Shown piece by piece: positions 1 through 13,400 of a stretch of 64,000 bases of DNA. How positions within the stretch are numbered: the stretch's first letter is position 1; each line of letters starts with the position of its first letter. Source of the stretch: Undaria pinnatifida (lineage: Eukaryota > Sar > Phaeophyceae > Laminariales > Alariaceae); the NCBI GenBank assembly GCA_012845835.1, contig JABAKD010000014.1, positions 11,131,219-11,195,218 of the forward strand. The letters run 5' to 3'. A program made the translations under genes and the position numbers. The notes under the pieces are model-generated. The model worked only from the letters and a program-made list of their open reading frames with translations. It was not told the DNA's origin and ran no database searches.

Positions 1-612
1 TTGCCGTCGTCGTTGTCTGCCATACCGACCCGTCGCCGACACTATCATGACGAGCGGTGTTTTTTTAGCACGAAAAGCTACGGTCGAGTATCGTTTCTTC
101 GCAAACCTTGCACCGTAGTATTAACAACATGTCCGCGCTAAAGTCGGCGGTTTGACTGTGCGACTGCAGCCACTGCAAGCTCTTTTATTTACCAGCAGAT
201 CAAATTGCCATGCGTGCGTCGTCGTCTGTCGTCTGTCATCCGCTGATCCGCCGTCGGCAACGCTATTAATACGAGCGATTTTCCCGATTTTTTGCGAGTA
301 CATACATAGACTAGATAGACTACATACTCGTATCCTCGTCGCAAGAAATAAATAGTTACCGTCGAGTATCGTTTCTTCGTATTAATACAGTAAGTAGTAC
401 CTGGTACGCTTTATATGTAGACTACCCTCTGGTATATTGCCCCTGGTATATTGCTGTAAGCCAGCAAGCCCCTCCAAGGGGCCGTGCGATTGAGTGAAGC
501 TGGTCGGGCTGCGTCGTGGATGGTGTGCTACAGCCGATGCATGATACGTTCGACCGTCGTCATCGCCTGTTGTTGGTGTTGGTTCGTGTAATCGTGCATT
601 GTTATTACACAG
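1..612. other. Upstream kinase intron or 5' region with a degenerate duplication
   Basis: Bases 1-100 and 218-380 are diverged direct copies, each ending in GTCGAGTATCGTTTCTTCG (82-100 and 362-380). No exon could be assigned. TATTAATA and ACCTGGTA motifs occur here. Confidence 0.5.
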
Positions 613-721
613 TTGGGGCATGTGGGGGAGCGAAAGGAGGCGACAGAGGTCACTGAGGACTTTACTCGAAGGGAAAAGCATCACTTCGGCTTGCACGATC
701 TTGAAGTTATGGAGACGTTAG
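613..721 (+). CDS. Kinase exon (first one seen): N-lobe start
   Basis: Acceptor ttacacag precedes 613 and donor gtgagc follows 721. It encodes an acidic/basic stretch ending [11 protein letters not shown], the strand leading into the Gly loop. An in-frame TAA at 589 and no ATG in between mean it must be spliced to an upstream exon. Confidence 0.8.
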
Positions 722-1385
722 GTGAGCACTCTTCAAGCTGCATCACACCTCGTACTAACTCGTACTTGCAAGTGCATGGCTGCTTCGGCCGCATTTAGGT
801 GACACAAAGACTACCTGGTGGGTAATGTACATGTACCTGTGGAGTGTCATCGAGGTGTCGACGCGAGGCTGAGTTGAGAGTTGCCGAATCGTTCCTTAAC
901 GTCGACGTCGACCTTGTATGTATGACGTACGTGCCTGGTATGCACCTGGTATGACCTACGAACCCTGATGATATTGTATAGCAGCAGTAAGTTGCTGGTA
1001 TATTTTTTACGCTGCGAACCGCCCAAAAGGGACAAGAGTGCCATTTGTATAGACTGCTGGATACTATTCAGATGTCGGCCAGGTCACCGATCCCCACTTA
1101 CTTCTTCATCTACCCTGGTAGATATTTCAGGGAAGATTTGTACCGGGTGGTCGATTAATTATTACTCGTGTTACTGGGTGGGAGCTGTAGGACCTGCATG
1201 ATGTCTTGCATGATGTCTTGCATGATGTCTTGCATGATGTCTTGCATGATGTCTTGCATGATGTCAAGATGTGATGTCAAGATGTGATGTGAAGATGTGA
1301 TGATGTGATGTCAAGATGTGATGATGTGATGATGTGATGATGTGAAGATCATGTAGCAAATGTTTCCAGGGTTTGACGAGTCCTC

Positions 1386-1416
<31 letters not shown>

Positions 1417-4400
1417 TAATAAACAGATCCTGAACAAACATCCCAGAACGCAGATACCTGGTGCAGGATAGTCTATACTATTAATAACAGAACTGCCAGC
1501 TGCTGTACTCGTAAATTATCTACCATTATAGATCGTGACCTGTGCGAGGTGTGATGATATACACTATTGATACAACAAATACTGACCTTTCGTATATTTG
1601 ACCTTTATGCACGTATGACCTGTGTGTGAAGGAACCGGCACGTTCGGTCGAGTGCGCTTGGTGCGCCACTTGGACAACGGAAACTATTACGCTCTCAAGA
1701 TTTCCAAGAAGGCGTCAATTATTCGGATGAAGCAGGTAGGTCGTACTATCTAGGCCAAACTTATTATCGCGCAGAAGGGGGGCCACTTTGATTAATGTGT
1801 GCTACGTATGGATGCTCCCGTCTTGCTTTGTACGTATACGTACTGCATGAGTTAGGAGAATACAAGATCAAGGCTACGGTACGGGGGTACAGTCGACCCC
1901 GCTTTAAAGACACACCGCGTTTTTTTTTTCGGGAGTGTCTTTAACGCGGGGAAGTATCTTTAGGATTCCGGGGCCACTAACTCACCGTCCCCGGGGCCAA
2001 TGGAGGTGTAACATATGTCAAAATACGCGCATTTGAAGCAGGAATGCGACCACGAAACTGTGTTGCTTAAAAACTACAACACGTGATTTGAAAGGCCGCA
2101 ACACTACTGCTGTAGTACACTCCAATACTTTACACATTTTGAATTTCCCTCCACCACCGAAACGCGGGAAGGAGTGCAGCACGACCTATTGTAATGTGTA
2201 CGGCAGTGCGCTGTTGTTGATGCAGGCTCTTGCTGTAATGTGTACGGCAGTGCACTGGTGTTGTTGCAGGCTTTTCTTACTGTCAAGGCGTTATCCTCAC
2301 GGTGAACATCATGCCCAAGATATCGCGAACACACCTGAGACACATCAGTTCGTTGGAACTAGCTCTGATACGATACACGCAAGTTACCTGCCACATAGGG
2401 ACCAAACAAACCCAGTCGACCCCTTAGAAGGACACTAGGAAACGGTCGGTAGCGCAGACCACAACATACAAAAAAATCGGGCAAATACACCGAAAAGAGG
2501 ACACCGTTCTTCCCCAAAGGTCAACACGAGGCAAAAACACAAGACAAAAATACCAAAATTTAACTCCACGAGAAAGTAAAAAAACCCAATCAACGAATGT
2601 GGGCATGCCAAGTGTGTTGTCCTCAAACACCAAAAACTACGTCGCCCACATATCCCGAAGAGTCGCCTGCACCTCACCCCCTTCCTTCGTTCTTCGCTTG
2701 ACTTGAGTTTCATGAGTGAACGAATGCACAGTCTTCGAAAGAAGGTCCACCGTTTCGCTGTACTCGCCGTCTCTTCCGTTCGCGTACAAATAGGAGCGGA
2801 CATCCTCGAGGCACCATGTTCTGGGAAAAAAACGTGTCCTTATAGCGGGGATGTTTTCTTAAGAAGAGTGTCTTTAAAGCGGGGACGACTGTACCCCCAA
2901 TATTCACTCCCGGGTCAAAGCCAAAAAAGGGTAAAAAGAAGCCAAAGGGTGTACCTCTAGGCTAGTGCTATACCCTTTTTTGGCTTTGACCTGGCTGGGA
3001 GTGAAAATTGGGGGTACACCCCTACCGTAGCCTTGATCGCAAGAAGATAATTGTGGAGAGCACGGGTGGGTTCAACGTCGCCAGTTACCTCGTATAAGAT
3101 GTAACAATGGTATACTAAAATGAATCGTACGATTAGGTTATTCTTCACGACATATCGAGCTGTGTCGTATGAGTAATCGGCCGGGTCTCACCATGCCCCT
3201 TTTTTTATTGAACAACTTTGTAAGCAAGGATTACATTATTATTGGAATATTTTGGTGAGTGCGGTGTTGGTGAGGTGTTGGTGAGTGAGGTGTTCAGGTC
3301 TGTTGGGTAACGCCTTCCACGTTTGAAGCCGCTGGATTTCGGATTCCCTTCAGCATATGTGATTGGTGGATGCCAAATGGAATACTAACAATAGGTATGC
3401 TTGCTATGCTATTTGTGCCGTCGGTGGTGATGTTTGTGGTGTTACTGTTCTTTTCCTGGAGGTGGAGCACGTGAAGAACGAGGTTTCGCTGTTGAGTATG
3501 ATCGCCCATCCTGCCATCGTCAACATGTGAGTAAACCCGTGTAGTCTCTCATGACATTATAATGTGCAGTCTACGTAGCCTGCCATCGTCAACATGTTAG
3601 CCGATCTGTGTGGGTCAGGATGTCAGTGGAAAAGTCTATTAATTGTATAGTCTATACTCTAGCCTGCCATCGACAAGATATGAGTCAGCACAGCACATCA
3701 GAGGAGAGCCCTCCTATTCGATCTAGGCTCTTGGCGGCATAGTGTGATGGCAAGCGCGCGTTTGCGTTAGCACATTTGATTTTGTGATGTGCGGTGGAAC
3801 TGCAGTCGAAGCGGAGTGAAACGTGCAAAGGCGTACGAGAGCAAATGTACACGCATTTATAGAAAAATAAAGAAAGGAGACATATATATCCCTAAGCGGC
3901 GTCACGTTCTTGCCGGACATCATTGTTGTTAATATTCTTCAAATCGCTTCCAAATTGGTGTGATGCGCTCCACATTTAGGCCGAGACGTACGGGAACAGA
4001 TGTATGCGCAGATAAACAAAAAGGGAGAAAGAGGCGCATTGGGCTACGCGGCGGCGTGTGCACGTCGGGTGTGAGAAATAATTACACTACATACCTTGTA
4101 CCTGTGTAAGGAAGAAATCAGAAATGAAATATTTTCATGAATCTGGCAGCATGTCGGCATATCGAGCCCCCCCCCTAAATATAGAATTGCTCATGTAAAT
4201 TTACTTTCGACGGCGCAGACTGTTTGATGTAGACGTGTCCATCGGAGTGGCGGGGGTCACTTATCACACAGTGGACTTACCGTATTTATGTAGAATGATG
4301 ATAATAATGTATTTTACCTCGTATATCTTAACACACACCAGGTACTACTATTAGACTAATAATAGAATTATTGACATTGTTGTCAAATATCGACCAAAGT

Positions 4401-7400
4401 CTCCTAGCCAGACCGAATAGACCGAACGAATGAATGTGTGTGATTCATCGGCATTTGGTTGGGCAAGCAAAGCTTCGTCTGGCCACACTGAGCCGGAAGA
4501 GCGACTGATATAGGCCTACAGGCCACGAGGTATGACATGTAAAAATGTGTGTATTGGTACTGCATGTTATGGTTGTGTGTTGTTTTGCAGGTTCGGTTTC
4601 TTCCTTGATGACACAAAGCTGTACCTCGTCATGGAGTACGTGGAGGGAGGTGAACTGTTCAGCCACCTTCGCTCGTGCGTAAGGTAAGGATATATCATAG
4701 CTAGATATAGCTAGATATAGCTAGCATACATAGTACTGTAGTAACACGGACGGGCAAGATATTATGGGCAAGGGGGGTGTACCGAGGGAGGGAGTGTACT
4801 CATATAGCCAGAGGGGGTGCAGTCGTACAGGCAGAGGGGTTGGACTGACGGGATGAACAGAAGGGACATACAGAGAGGCAGGCAGAACGATAATATGGAC
4901 GGATGAGATGAATGAGAGAGACGGGTGAGACGGGCAGGCATAAGGGATAGGCAGGTAGGACGGACAGCCAGAGGAGATGGACAGATGGAAAGGGCACACA
5001 GACATATGTGAAGGGCAGACAGAAGAAGCAGATAGACGGGAAGGGCAGACAGAAGGGATGGACAGCGGAGACGGACAGACACAAGCGACAGATAGATGAG
5101 ACGGAAGGACATGCAGAGAGGATAGACAGAAATATGGGACAGACATACAGACAAGGGGGGTGGAAGGCAGAGCAAACAGACAAACAAAGAGACTGACCGA
5201 CAGCGAGGATGGACAAATGGGGCGGCCAGTTGTTGTACGGCGTCAAACGTGCACGTCACGTCCTTACTTAGAGCCTTGGTCTACGATATACAACGCTGTC
5301 AGATCACATTCAAGCTACCAGCGACTGTGCTGTTGGCTAGAAGGGATGCGCCACTAGGCTAATGAGTCAGCGCTGACAGGGGTTCGCTATTAATAGTGTC
5401 TTGCTTGGTAAGCAATAGGACGGAGCTTCGTACGGTACTGTTCTTGGGAATTGAGGTGAGGGTTTCGTTAACGTTCCCCGCTCTCGTGCGATGATGACAA
5501 GTTGTCTGAGCTAGCTACATCTTTTTTTTTTGTTAGAGCAAAACCATCGTAAGGTTTGTTGGCAGGGGTCGCCGAAGAATTATCGCCATACCTGGAAGTA
5601 CGTGTTACTACTTGTTAGTAGGTGTCAGTAGGTGTTAGTAGGTGTTAGTAGGTGTTAGTAGGTGTTAGTAGGTGTTAGTACGTGTTACTACTTGTTAGTA
5701 GGTGTTAGTAGGTGTTAGTACGTGTTAGTAGGTGTTAGTAGGTGTCAGTAGGTGTTTCGTCCCTCCAAGGAGGAGAGGAAGGGATCAAAGGATGAAAGGA
5801 TCAAGGGGGGGGGTGGTACGGCAAGGGATCGAAGTCTCTCGCTGACACTATTTTATAGTGAACGTCGACACTATAAGAAACAGGCAGGCCAAGAGCGGGA
5901 GGAAACTTGACTTGACTTACAGCTATCCCATCACACTAGGGATGAATCACAACCGCGTTTGTACGTCTTGTGTATCTTACTATTTGTCCGAGCAAGGGAG
6001 GGCGATTCCTCGTGCCAGCTTTGGTGTACCCGACAGAAGTACCCAACCCAACCCAACCCAACACTTCCCAACAGACGTACCCAACGGAAGTAGCCAACAG
6101 GAGTAGCCAATACTTGTCACAGTAGTTACAGTGGTCACAGTAGCCTCAGCAGTCACACTACTGTAAAGACTCCGATCGAGGGGGAATGTTTCTTCTTGCA
6201 GGCTTTGGTGTACACCACAGTAGGCAGTAGAGAAACGGATGAGTGGCAATCAGTTTTCTAATTGGTCGAAAAAAACGGGCCGAGAAAACCGCTTTGGCCG
6301 AAAAGCCTTGGATGACGGCCGACGTAGTCGCAGCTAGTCAAAGTACTGCACGGCAATTACAGTACGGTAGTCACAGTGCAGTACGGTAGTCACAGTACAG
6401 TACAGCAGTCACAGTGTGGTATTAATAGTGACAGTATGGTAATGGCGGTACGGTACGGTAGCGATAGCGGTTGTCCTCTAATAATATCATAGTAGTTGAA
6501 AGCGCCACCGATGGCGTGGGGACACTATTGACACTTTTGAATGGTATTGGTCCCAAATCGTCTCAAAGTACATGAAAAACATATGTAGTAATCCACTTGA
6601 CCAGCACACAGTACAAAACTCGGATTGTAGTCACAGTGCGGTAGTGATCAAAATAATAGTCACTGAACTGCTTTGTTTTCCTTCATTGAGCACGCCACCT
6701 ATTCCGCGAGGGGATTTATGAACGGCCCCAAAGCATGTGAAACAACACATCGATCGCGGTCGGTGGCTCAATTTTTTTCCGCATCCAGTACGACAAACAT
6801 TACAAATATCTGATGCTTGTCGGTTGATGCCAAGCTCTTGAACGCTCGGTGCCTGCTGGTGCGTATTGGTGGTGTGTATTGGTGGTGTGTGTTGGTGGTG
6901 TGTGTTGGTGGTGTCTATTGGTGGTGTGTGTTGGTGGTGTCTATTGGTGGTGGTGTGTATTGGTGTGTGTTGACGTTATTGCTAAGGCGAACTAGTATTG
7001 TCAATACCGGTACAGTATCTGTTAACTCTTGTGGGGCTTGACATGGGAAAGGTGTATTGCGAGCGCGATGGAAAAGTGTAGCGCTAAAAAGCAAACATAA
7101 CGACAGTACTATATCGGCCATACGATACCGTTATAATGTATTCGAAGCAGACCGGGATGGTGGATGCTGGGGTATGGAATGCTTCGTTTTGTAGATCTAA
7201 CTGAGGACTTGTAGTACACCGGTCGCCCCGGTGGCGTATCAGGTTATCCTCGAGCCTGGTATAGGTCAGTTTCGTGAGTTCGAGCCCCGCCGAGTGCACA
7301 CTCGTATAAATTCGTTGGGACTTTTTCTTGTGGACAAATTGACTTGCGGAAAGCGCGAGAGCGTGAGTTAGCAACACTCGATGAACAATCGACGAGCAGT

Positions 7401-10400
7401 GGGATTGCTGAACCCTATGCGCGATAGAAATTGAAGGCAAGAACCGGGGAGGAGAAGGGATGACACCTGTGACTACGGCTTGTCCAGAAGCTGGAAAGTG
7501 AAAGTGTGCAAAAAAAAAAAAAAAAAAAAAAGGGTCGCACAACTCGCGTGAAGCATAACGATCCTGGTATTGCCACAAGCTCGTCCAGGCTGTTGGTTAT
7601 GCTTCGAATTACAATATTAATATTAATAGGACTATCCACTAGACCCACCACCTGGTAGACGACTTATTATAATATAATATAATAGTCAAACTACTTACTA
7701 AATGGTCTAGTGGGTAGTGCTATATAACCAACAAAATATACATTTTAGAGTCCGTTCTTGTATCTGCTGGGCTAACCCCTTGCCACGGACTGCTCTAGCG
7801 AAATGCATAAATGATCAGCCTTTTTCAACGGAGATAAAGTGCCTCATTCATGCTGGGATGAGGACCCACGCATGGCGTGCTCAGAAAGGGCGTGTCGTGG
7901 TCGTGGTCGTGGTCGTGCTCGTGCTCGTGCTCGCAATCGAATCTCATCGTTTTCGTCTTCGTCTTCGTATTTATTATTTTCGGACGAGCGTGCTGGAGAA
8001 CATTAATAGTACTATTGTACTATTAACAGTATTGTACTACTATGACTGGGCGGTTTAGAGTGAAGTGCTATATATTATAAGAAATGAAAATACACTCCAG
8101 CTGTAAGATCGAATATTTTGTCGAATCCCATCTTTGCAAGCTGTGTGTGATACTCCGATCGCGCGTATTACGGGTTGTGTGTCCTCATTAAGGATATAGG
8201 TCGGCGACTCCCCTTGCAACTACAGTGTAGCTATCAGGGTCGACAGGGTGATGTTAGTCAATCTGTGCGCGGAAACTATAAAGCCCGTTCCTGAGGGGGA
8301 CAAAATCTGACAGCTGTGGAAGGAAATGCATCCGTTTATCAAGTGAATCCTGTAAGTCGAATAACCGGTGAGGGGAGGGCGGAGTTTTTAAGGACGTGGG
8401 GGCCTGGTCTTGATTAAAAGGGAGCGGGGGTGAGGGGGTGGGGAGGGGGGGGTGGGGGGGACGGGCGGGACAGCTCAATATGTGCGTGGAAACTATAAAT
8501 CCTTCAAGGGGATAATTCTGACGGTTTTGGAAAGAATGCACCAGTTTATCATGGGAGAGGGGGGGGGGCGGGGGCGGGGCGGGCGGGGCAGCTCAATCTG
8601 TGCGTGGAAAGTATACATTCTTGTAAGGGGATAAATGTGACGGTTTTGGAAAGAATGCACCAGTTTATCATGCATATCCTGTAAGTCATACAACCAGTGG
8701 GTAGAGGGTGGAGTGTTCGAGGGGGTGGGTGGGGTGTGCGTGTGGGCGGGTTGGGAGGTGGGGGGTGGGGGATGGGGAGGGGGAGGTGGGGGGAAAGGTG
8801 GGGGGGCGGGGGGGGAGGGGGGGGGGCTTTAGGTCGCATAGATGTAGGGGTTTGGTATACGTGTGGTGCTAGGTCTAGGCGATGGTGCAGGTGGTCGGGA
8901 AGGAGGGGGCGTTGGGGGCGGGGCGGGGTGTGGGAAGCAGCGGCATGGATGGCTCTAGAAAGATAATGAGGTGATATCCAGTGCGTGGAAGTGTTTATTA
9001 CTATGGCGGATTTCGATATTAGGTGGGGCGTTTGAGCAAGAGAGAGCGAGAAGAGGGGGGGGGGGGGGGGGGGGTTTAAGAGGTTTAGGTCACATATAAT
9101 ATTCAAATACACTCCGGCTGTGAGATCAAAGATTTGGACTCCGATCGTGCGTATTAATCATATATGTATGTAGGGGCTTGTTATACACGTGGTGCTAGGC
9201 CTAGGCGATCGTGCGGGTAGTGGGGAAGGAGGGGGCGTTGGAGGGGGGGCGGGGGAAATACGTCATGGACGGTTAGAAAGATAATGACGTTACATCAACT
9301 GCGGAGAGGTGTTTATTACTCTAGCCGATTTCGATTGTAAGTGGGGCGTTTGAACAAACTGGGCGGAAAAAAAAAAGCGGGGGGGGGGGGAGGGGGGAGG
9401 GCGGAAATGAGTTGGAGCTACGGCATGGATGGCTAGGAAGACAATGAGATGATATCAGCTGGCTGGTAGTGTTTACTACTCTGGTAGATTTTGATTTCAG
9501 GTGGGCCGTTTGAACAAGAGGGATCGGGGGAGGGGGGGGCGGGGGGCGGGACATTTCACTATGTGCGCGGAAACTATAAATCTTTAAAGGGGACAAATCC
9601 CACAGTTGTTAGTTGCAGTAAGAAGACATCCCTTCATATCATCTGCCTGGTAATGTATACTATTCTAGAAGGTTTGATGTTAGATGCAGTATGCAACCCA
9701 GTGTTTAGGTGTAGTAAACAACGTGTTAAATCTTCATAATTTGTTATTGAACATGGATCGAAATATAGAATATTTCAATCGATAGGTACAATCATGTAGT
9801 TACCATTATTTATCTGGCATCGCTAATTGTAAGAAAGAAGTTCGTATTGCCAAATACAACAGGCGAGGTGATGTGGTGATGCACTGTCACCGCCATCATT
9901 ATATATTATATAAGTAACATCAAGTAACATCAAGTAACATCAAGTAACATCAACTAACATTACAAATTGATAAAGTCGCCCTTGTCGATTTTTGGGCTCT
10001 GTAAAGCGAGTCCCAAACAGCTTAATACATGCTGCTAACTACTGCCAACTGCCGCTGGTCGTCCGAAAAATCAACACGCAGATTTCCTGACCACCAAGGG
10101 AAGCTGTACACGGCGGAGATCGTGCTCGCCTTCTCCTATCTCCACAGCCTGAATGTTGTGTACCGTGACCTCAAGCCTGAGGTAGGCGTTTTGATATTGT
10201 ACTGTTATTGTACTGTTGTATTATTGTGTTATTCTTTTGATATTATTGTACTATTATTGTGTTATTGTATTATTGTGTTATTGTACTACTATTGTATTAT
10301 TGTTTTAGACATTGTACTATTTTTGTACTGCTACTAGTATTATTGTGTTTTTGTATTATTGTTTTGATATTGTTTTGATATTGTATTCATATTGTATTCA

Positions 10401-13400
10401 TATTGTAGGGTACTGTCACGTCAGGTAAGGAGCTGCCTTGTCCTATTCACTATATATACCTACTATACCTACTATACCTACTATTATACCAGCTGTATTG
10501 CAGTAGACTAATCGTACGTACAGCAGTAGTAGCACTAAACTAACCGTTTTTCAACTGTATGCTTCATTGTCCGATTATTTACGTTATACTAAAGTAACAT
10601 TATTATTACAGCACAGCATGGATGCCATCTACCATGACGTCAATCCTGAGGTATGGCGTATCATATCATGTTTTACGGAGCATCCTTGCCCGCCACTATC
10701 AAGCCCATTGGGGCTTCAGATGAAAACATTCACGATGAAAGTGGATGATTACAGCATCGATCGGGCACTGCTGACTGGCTTATGATGAGGAGTGATGAAC
10801 GTTGGTGTCCGAAAGTACAACAGTAGTACAGCAGTAGTAGTACAACAGTAGTACAACAACAGTACAACAGCAGTAGTACAACAGTAGTACAACAACAGTA
10901 GTACAACAGTAGTACGACAGTATGTAGTACAACAGTTAGTAGTAGTAATTGTAGTATTAGTATTAGCATTAGTACTATTAGTACGATTTGAACAGTAGTG
11001 CAACAACAACGATGCGAGGGGTCGTACAGGACGGGTGCGGCGTCATATCATCTTACTCGCGTCGCGCTGCTGCGCGCTCACGCTTACTCGTGGACGCTTG
11101 GAAATGTGGCAATCACCGTTATTGGGTGACTGCTGTACATTGTATGTATTGTATGTATTGTATGCATTGTATGCATTGCATGAACTGTACAACAAACTGC
11201 TGTATGTGTTGCAAATATAATATTGTGTATAGACTGTTGTGTGTATTGTATGTATTGTATGTATTGCATGTATTGTATGTGTTGTGTGTATTGTATGTAC
11301 GTATTGTATGTATTGTATATATGTATTGTATGTATTGCATTTATGTGTGTATTGCATGTATAGTCTATGTGTGTATTGTACTCCGGAGTACATGGGACCG
11401 AAAAGAGTAAACAGCAGAAGTATTACTGTAGTACTGTAAGTAGTACCGGGTAGGATTTGTTATCATATCATGCGTCCCGAATATTTGTCGGAGGATTATT
11501 ATTACTGAGTATTTACCAGTCAGTAGTCTATAGTCTAGTATTACCATTGTTGTTACTATTTTGAACGTAGCGACGGTTGATGACATGGGTTGACATGGGT
11601 TGACATGGGTTGAAAGCTTTTGATGAGGGCTTTCGACTGTGTGTAGTGACGTCCGAATGCCTGTGGGTAGACGACTACTGCTGCTAGCTGCTGCTGTGTG
11701 TGGACGACTGTTAGCAGCTAGCTGCTGTGTGTGGCAACCGTGGTGTAGTGATCATGCATGCGAACAAAATGTATGATGAGGTATGAGGTATGAGGTATGA
11801 GGTATGAGGTATGAGGTATGAGGTATGAGGTATGAGACATGAGGTATGAGGTATGATGTATGATGTATGATGTATGATGTATGAGGTATGAGGTATGAGG
11901 TATGAGGTATGAGGTACGATATGAGGTATGAGACATGAGGTATGAGGTATGATGTATGATGTATGATGTATGATGTATGAGGTATGAGGTATGATGTATG
12001 AGGCATGAGGTATGATGTATGATGTATGATGTATGATGTATGATGTATGGTGTAGGTATGATGTATGAGCGACACGTGGTACGATAGGGGTACTAGTCTA
12101 CTGCTGCTGTAATAACACTAACACTAATGACACTAATAATAACACCATTCATATTAATTAATAAGTAAGTAGTCATATCAATACCTGGTAGCACTTTTGA
12201 TGAGGCTGTTTTTGGCTGACACTGTACAGGGCTCGTTAATCTGTTAATAACATCGTCGGACTTTCTCATTCACTTTTTGTATGTTTTTTTGTTTTATCCA
12301 TAGGCCGTGTGACTTATCATTGTCCATCACAAAATTCTTGAAGCACTTTTAATTTCTCGAAAAAATCCCTTTTTTGCCTCAGAAGGCATGCATGTATATA
12401 TTAAAACTACATCGCATTAAAACTATATCACAACTATATTAAAACTATACGAACGGTACCACTAGTATTAAAATAAAGTGCCTTACTTAGTATGAACTGG
12501 GAAGCCACACAAAAACAAACGTGGTGATATCATAGTAGTGGTGGTATCATAGTGTTGAGGTATTAGTGGGGTATTAGTCCGTTTGACCACCTGAAAGAGG
12601 TTAACCGATTGCTTACTCAAACTAAGCCTTATAACACTCTTCCCCCCCGAAACGGCGGGATAGCAGGTCGGCCGGACATACCGGCGGACCTGTCAATACA
12701 TCCAAGCCGCTTCATTTATTACGGTGGATGTGGGCTTTGAACCCACGACCCAAAAAACCCATGGTCTGTCGACGACGCCATTTGTTGAGGAAATTAGTGG
12801 GGTATTAGTCCGTTTGACCACTTGCAAAAGGTTAACCAATAGCTTAGCTTACCCAAACTAACTGAGCCTTATAACAATAGTGATGATGTGATGTGTCATC
12901 ATGACCTCTACCGCGACGTGCGTCCGGCAGCACATACACGCACGGCAGTAAAACCTAGCTGGTAGACTCTTTTCCCAGAGCAAAACATATTCCATACGAT
13001 TTCCAAGTAATCTCGAAGTAATCTCCATCAACGTAATCTCCATCGATCGAAGTAATGTCCGTCGAAGCAATTAGACCCCGAAACGAGGGTGCGGTTTTTT
13101 TATGGAGATAACCGGGGAGTCATGCCACGATATTTGCAGTTGTACCCGTCCCTTTTCTTCATTCATATTAATATTAATAGTGTTGATGTTCTTAACATTA
13201 TGAACGGTTTATCCTTGAACAACTGTGACCTGTCGTGACACCATGCTACCTGCCGCTGTTGTTGCTTTGCAGAACCTCCTCATCACGCGTGAGGGACGAA
13301 TCAAGGTCACCGACTTCGGGTTTGCCAAGGTTGTCGAGGACAGGTGAGAATAGCATAGTGTTGTTGTGGATGTGTGCTGTGACGTTCTCTAGTGTTGTGA

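Noticed and set aside
4721-5259. Cys/Ser/Pro-rich proteins on the minus strand
   Set aside because: Frames produced by a degenerate purine minisatellite in all three phases.
8549-9112. Proline-rich protein on the minus strand
   Set aside because: Generated by poly-G tracts on the other strand.
11043-12075. Repeat proteins from the TGTATTGTATG and GGTATGA arrays
   Set aside because: Simple-sequence artefacts within a kinase intron.
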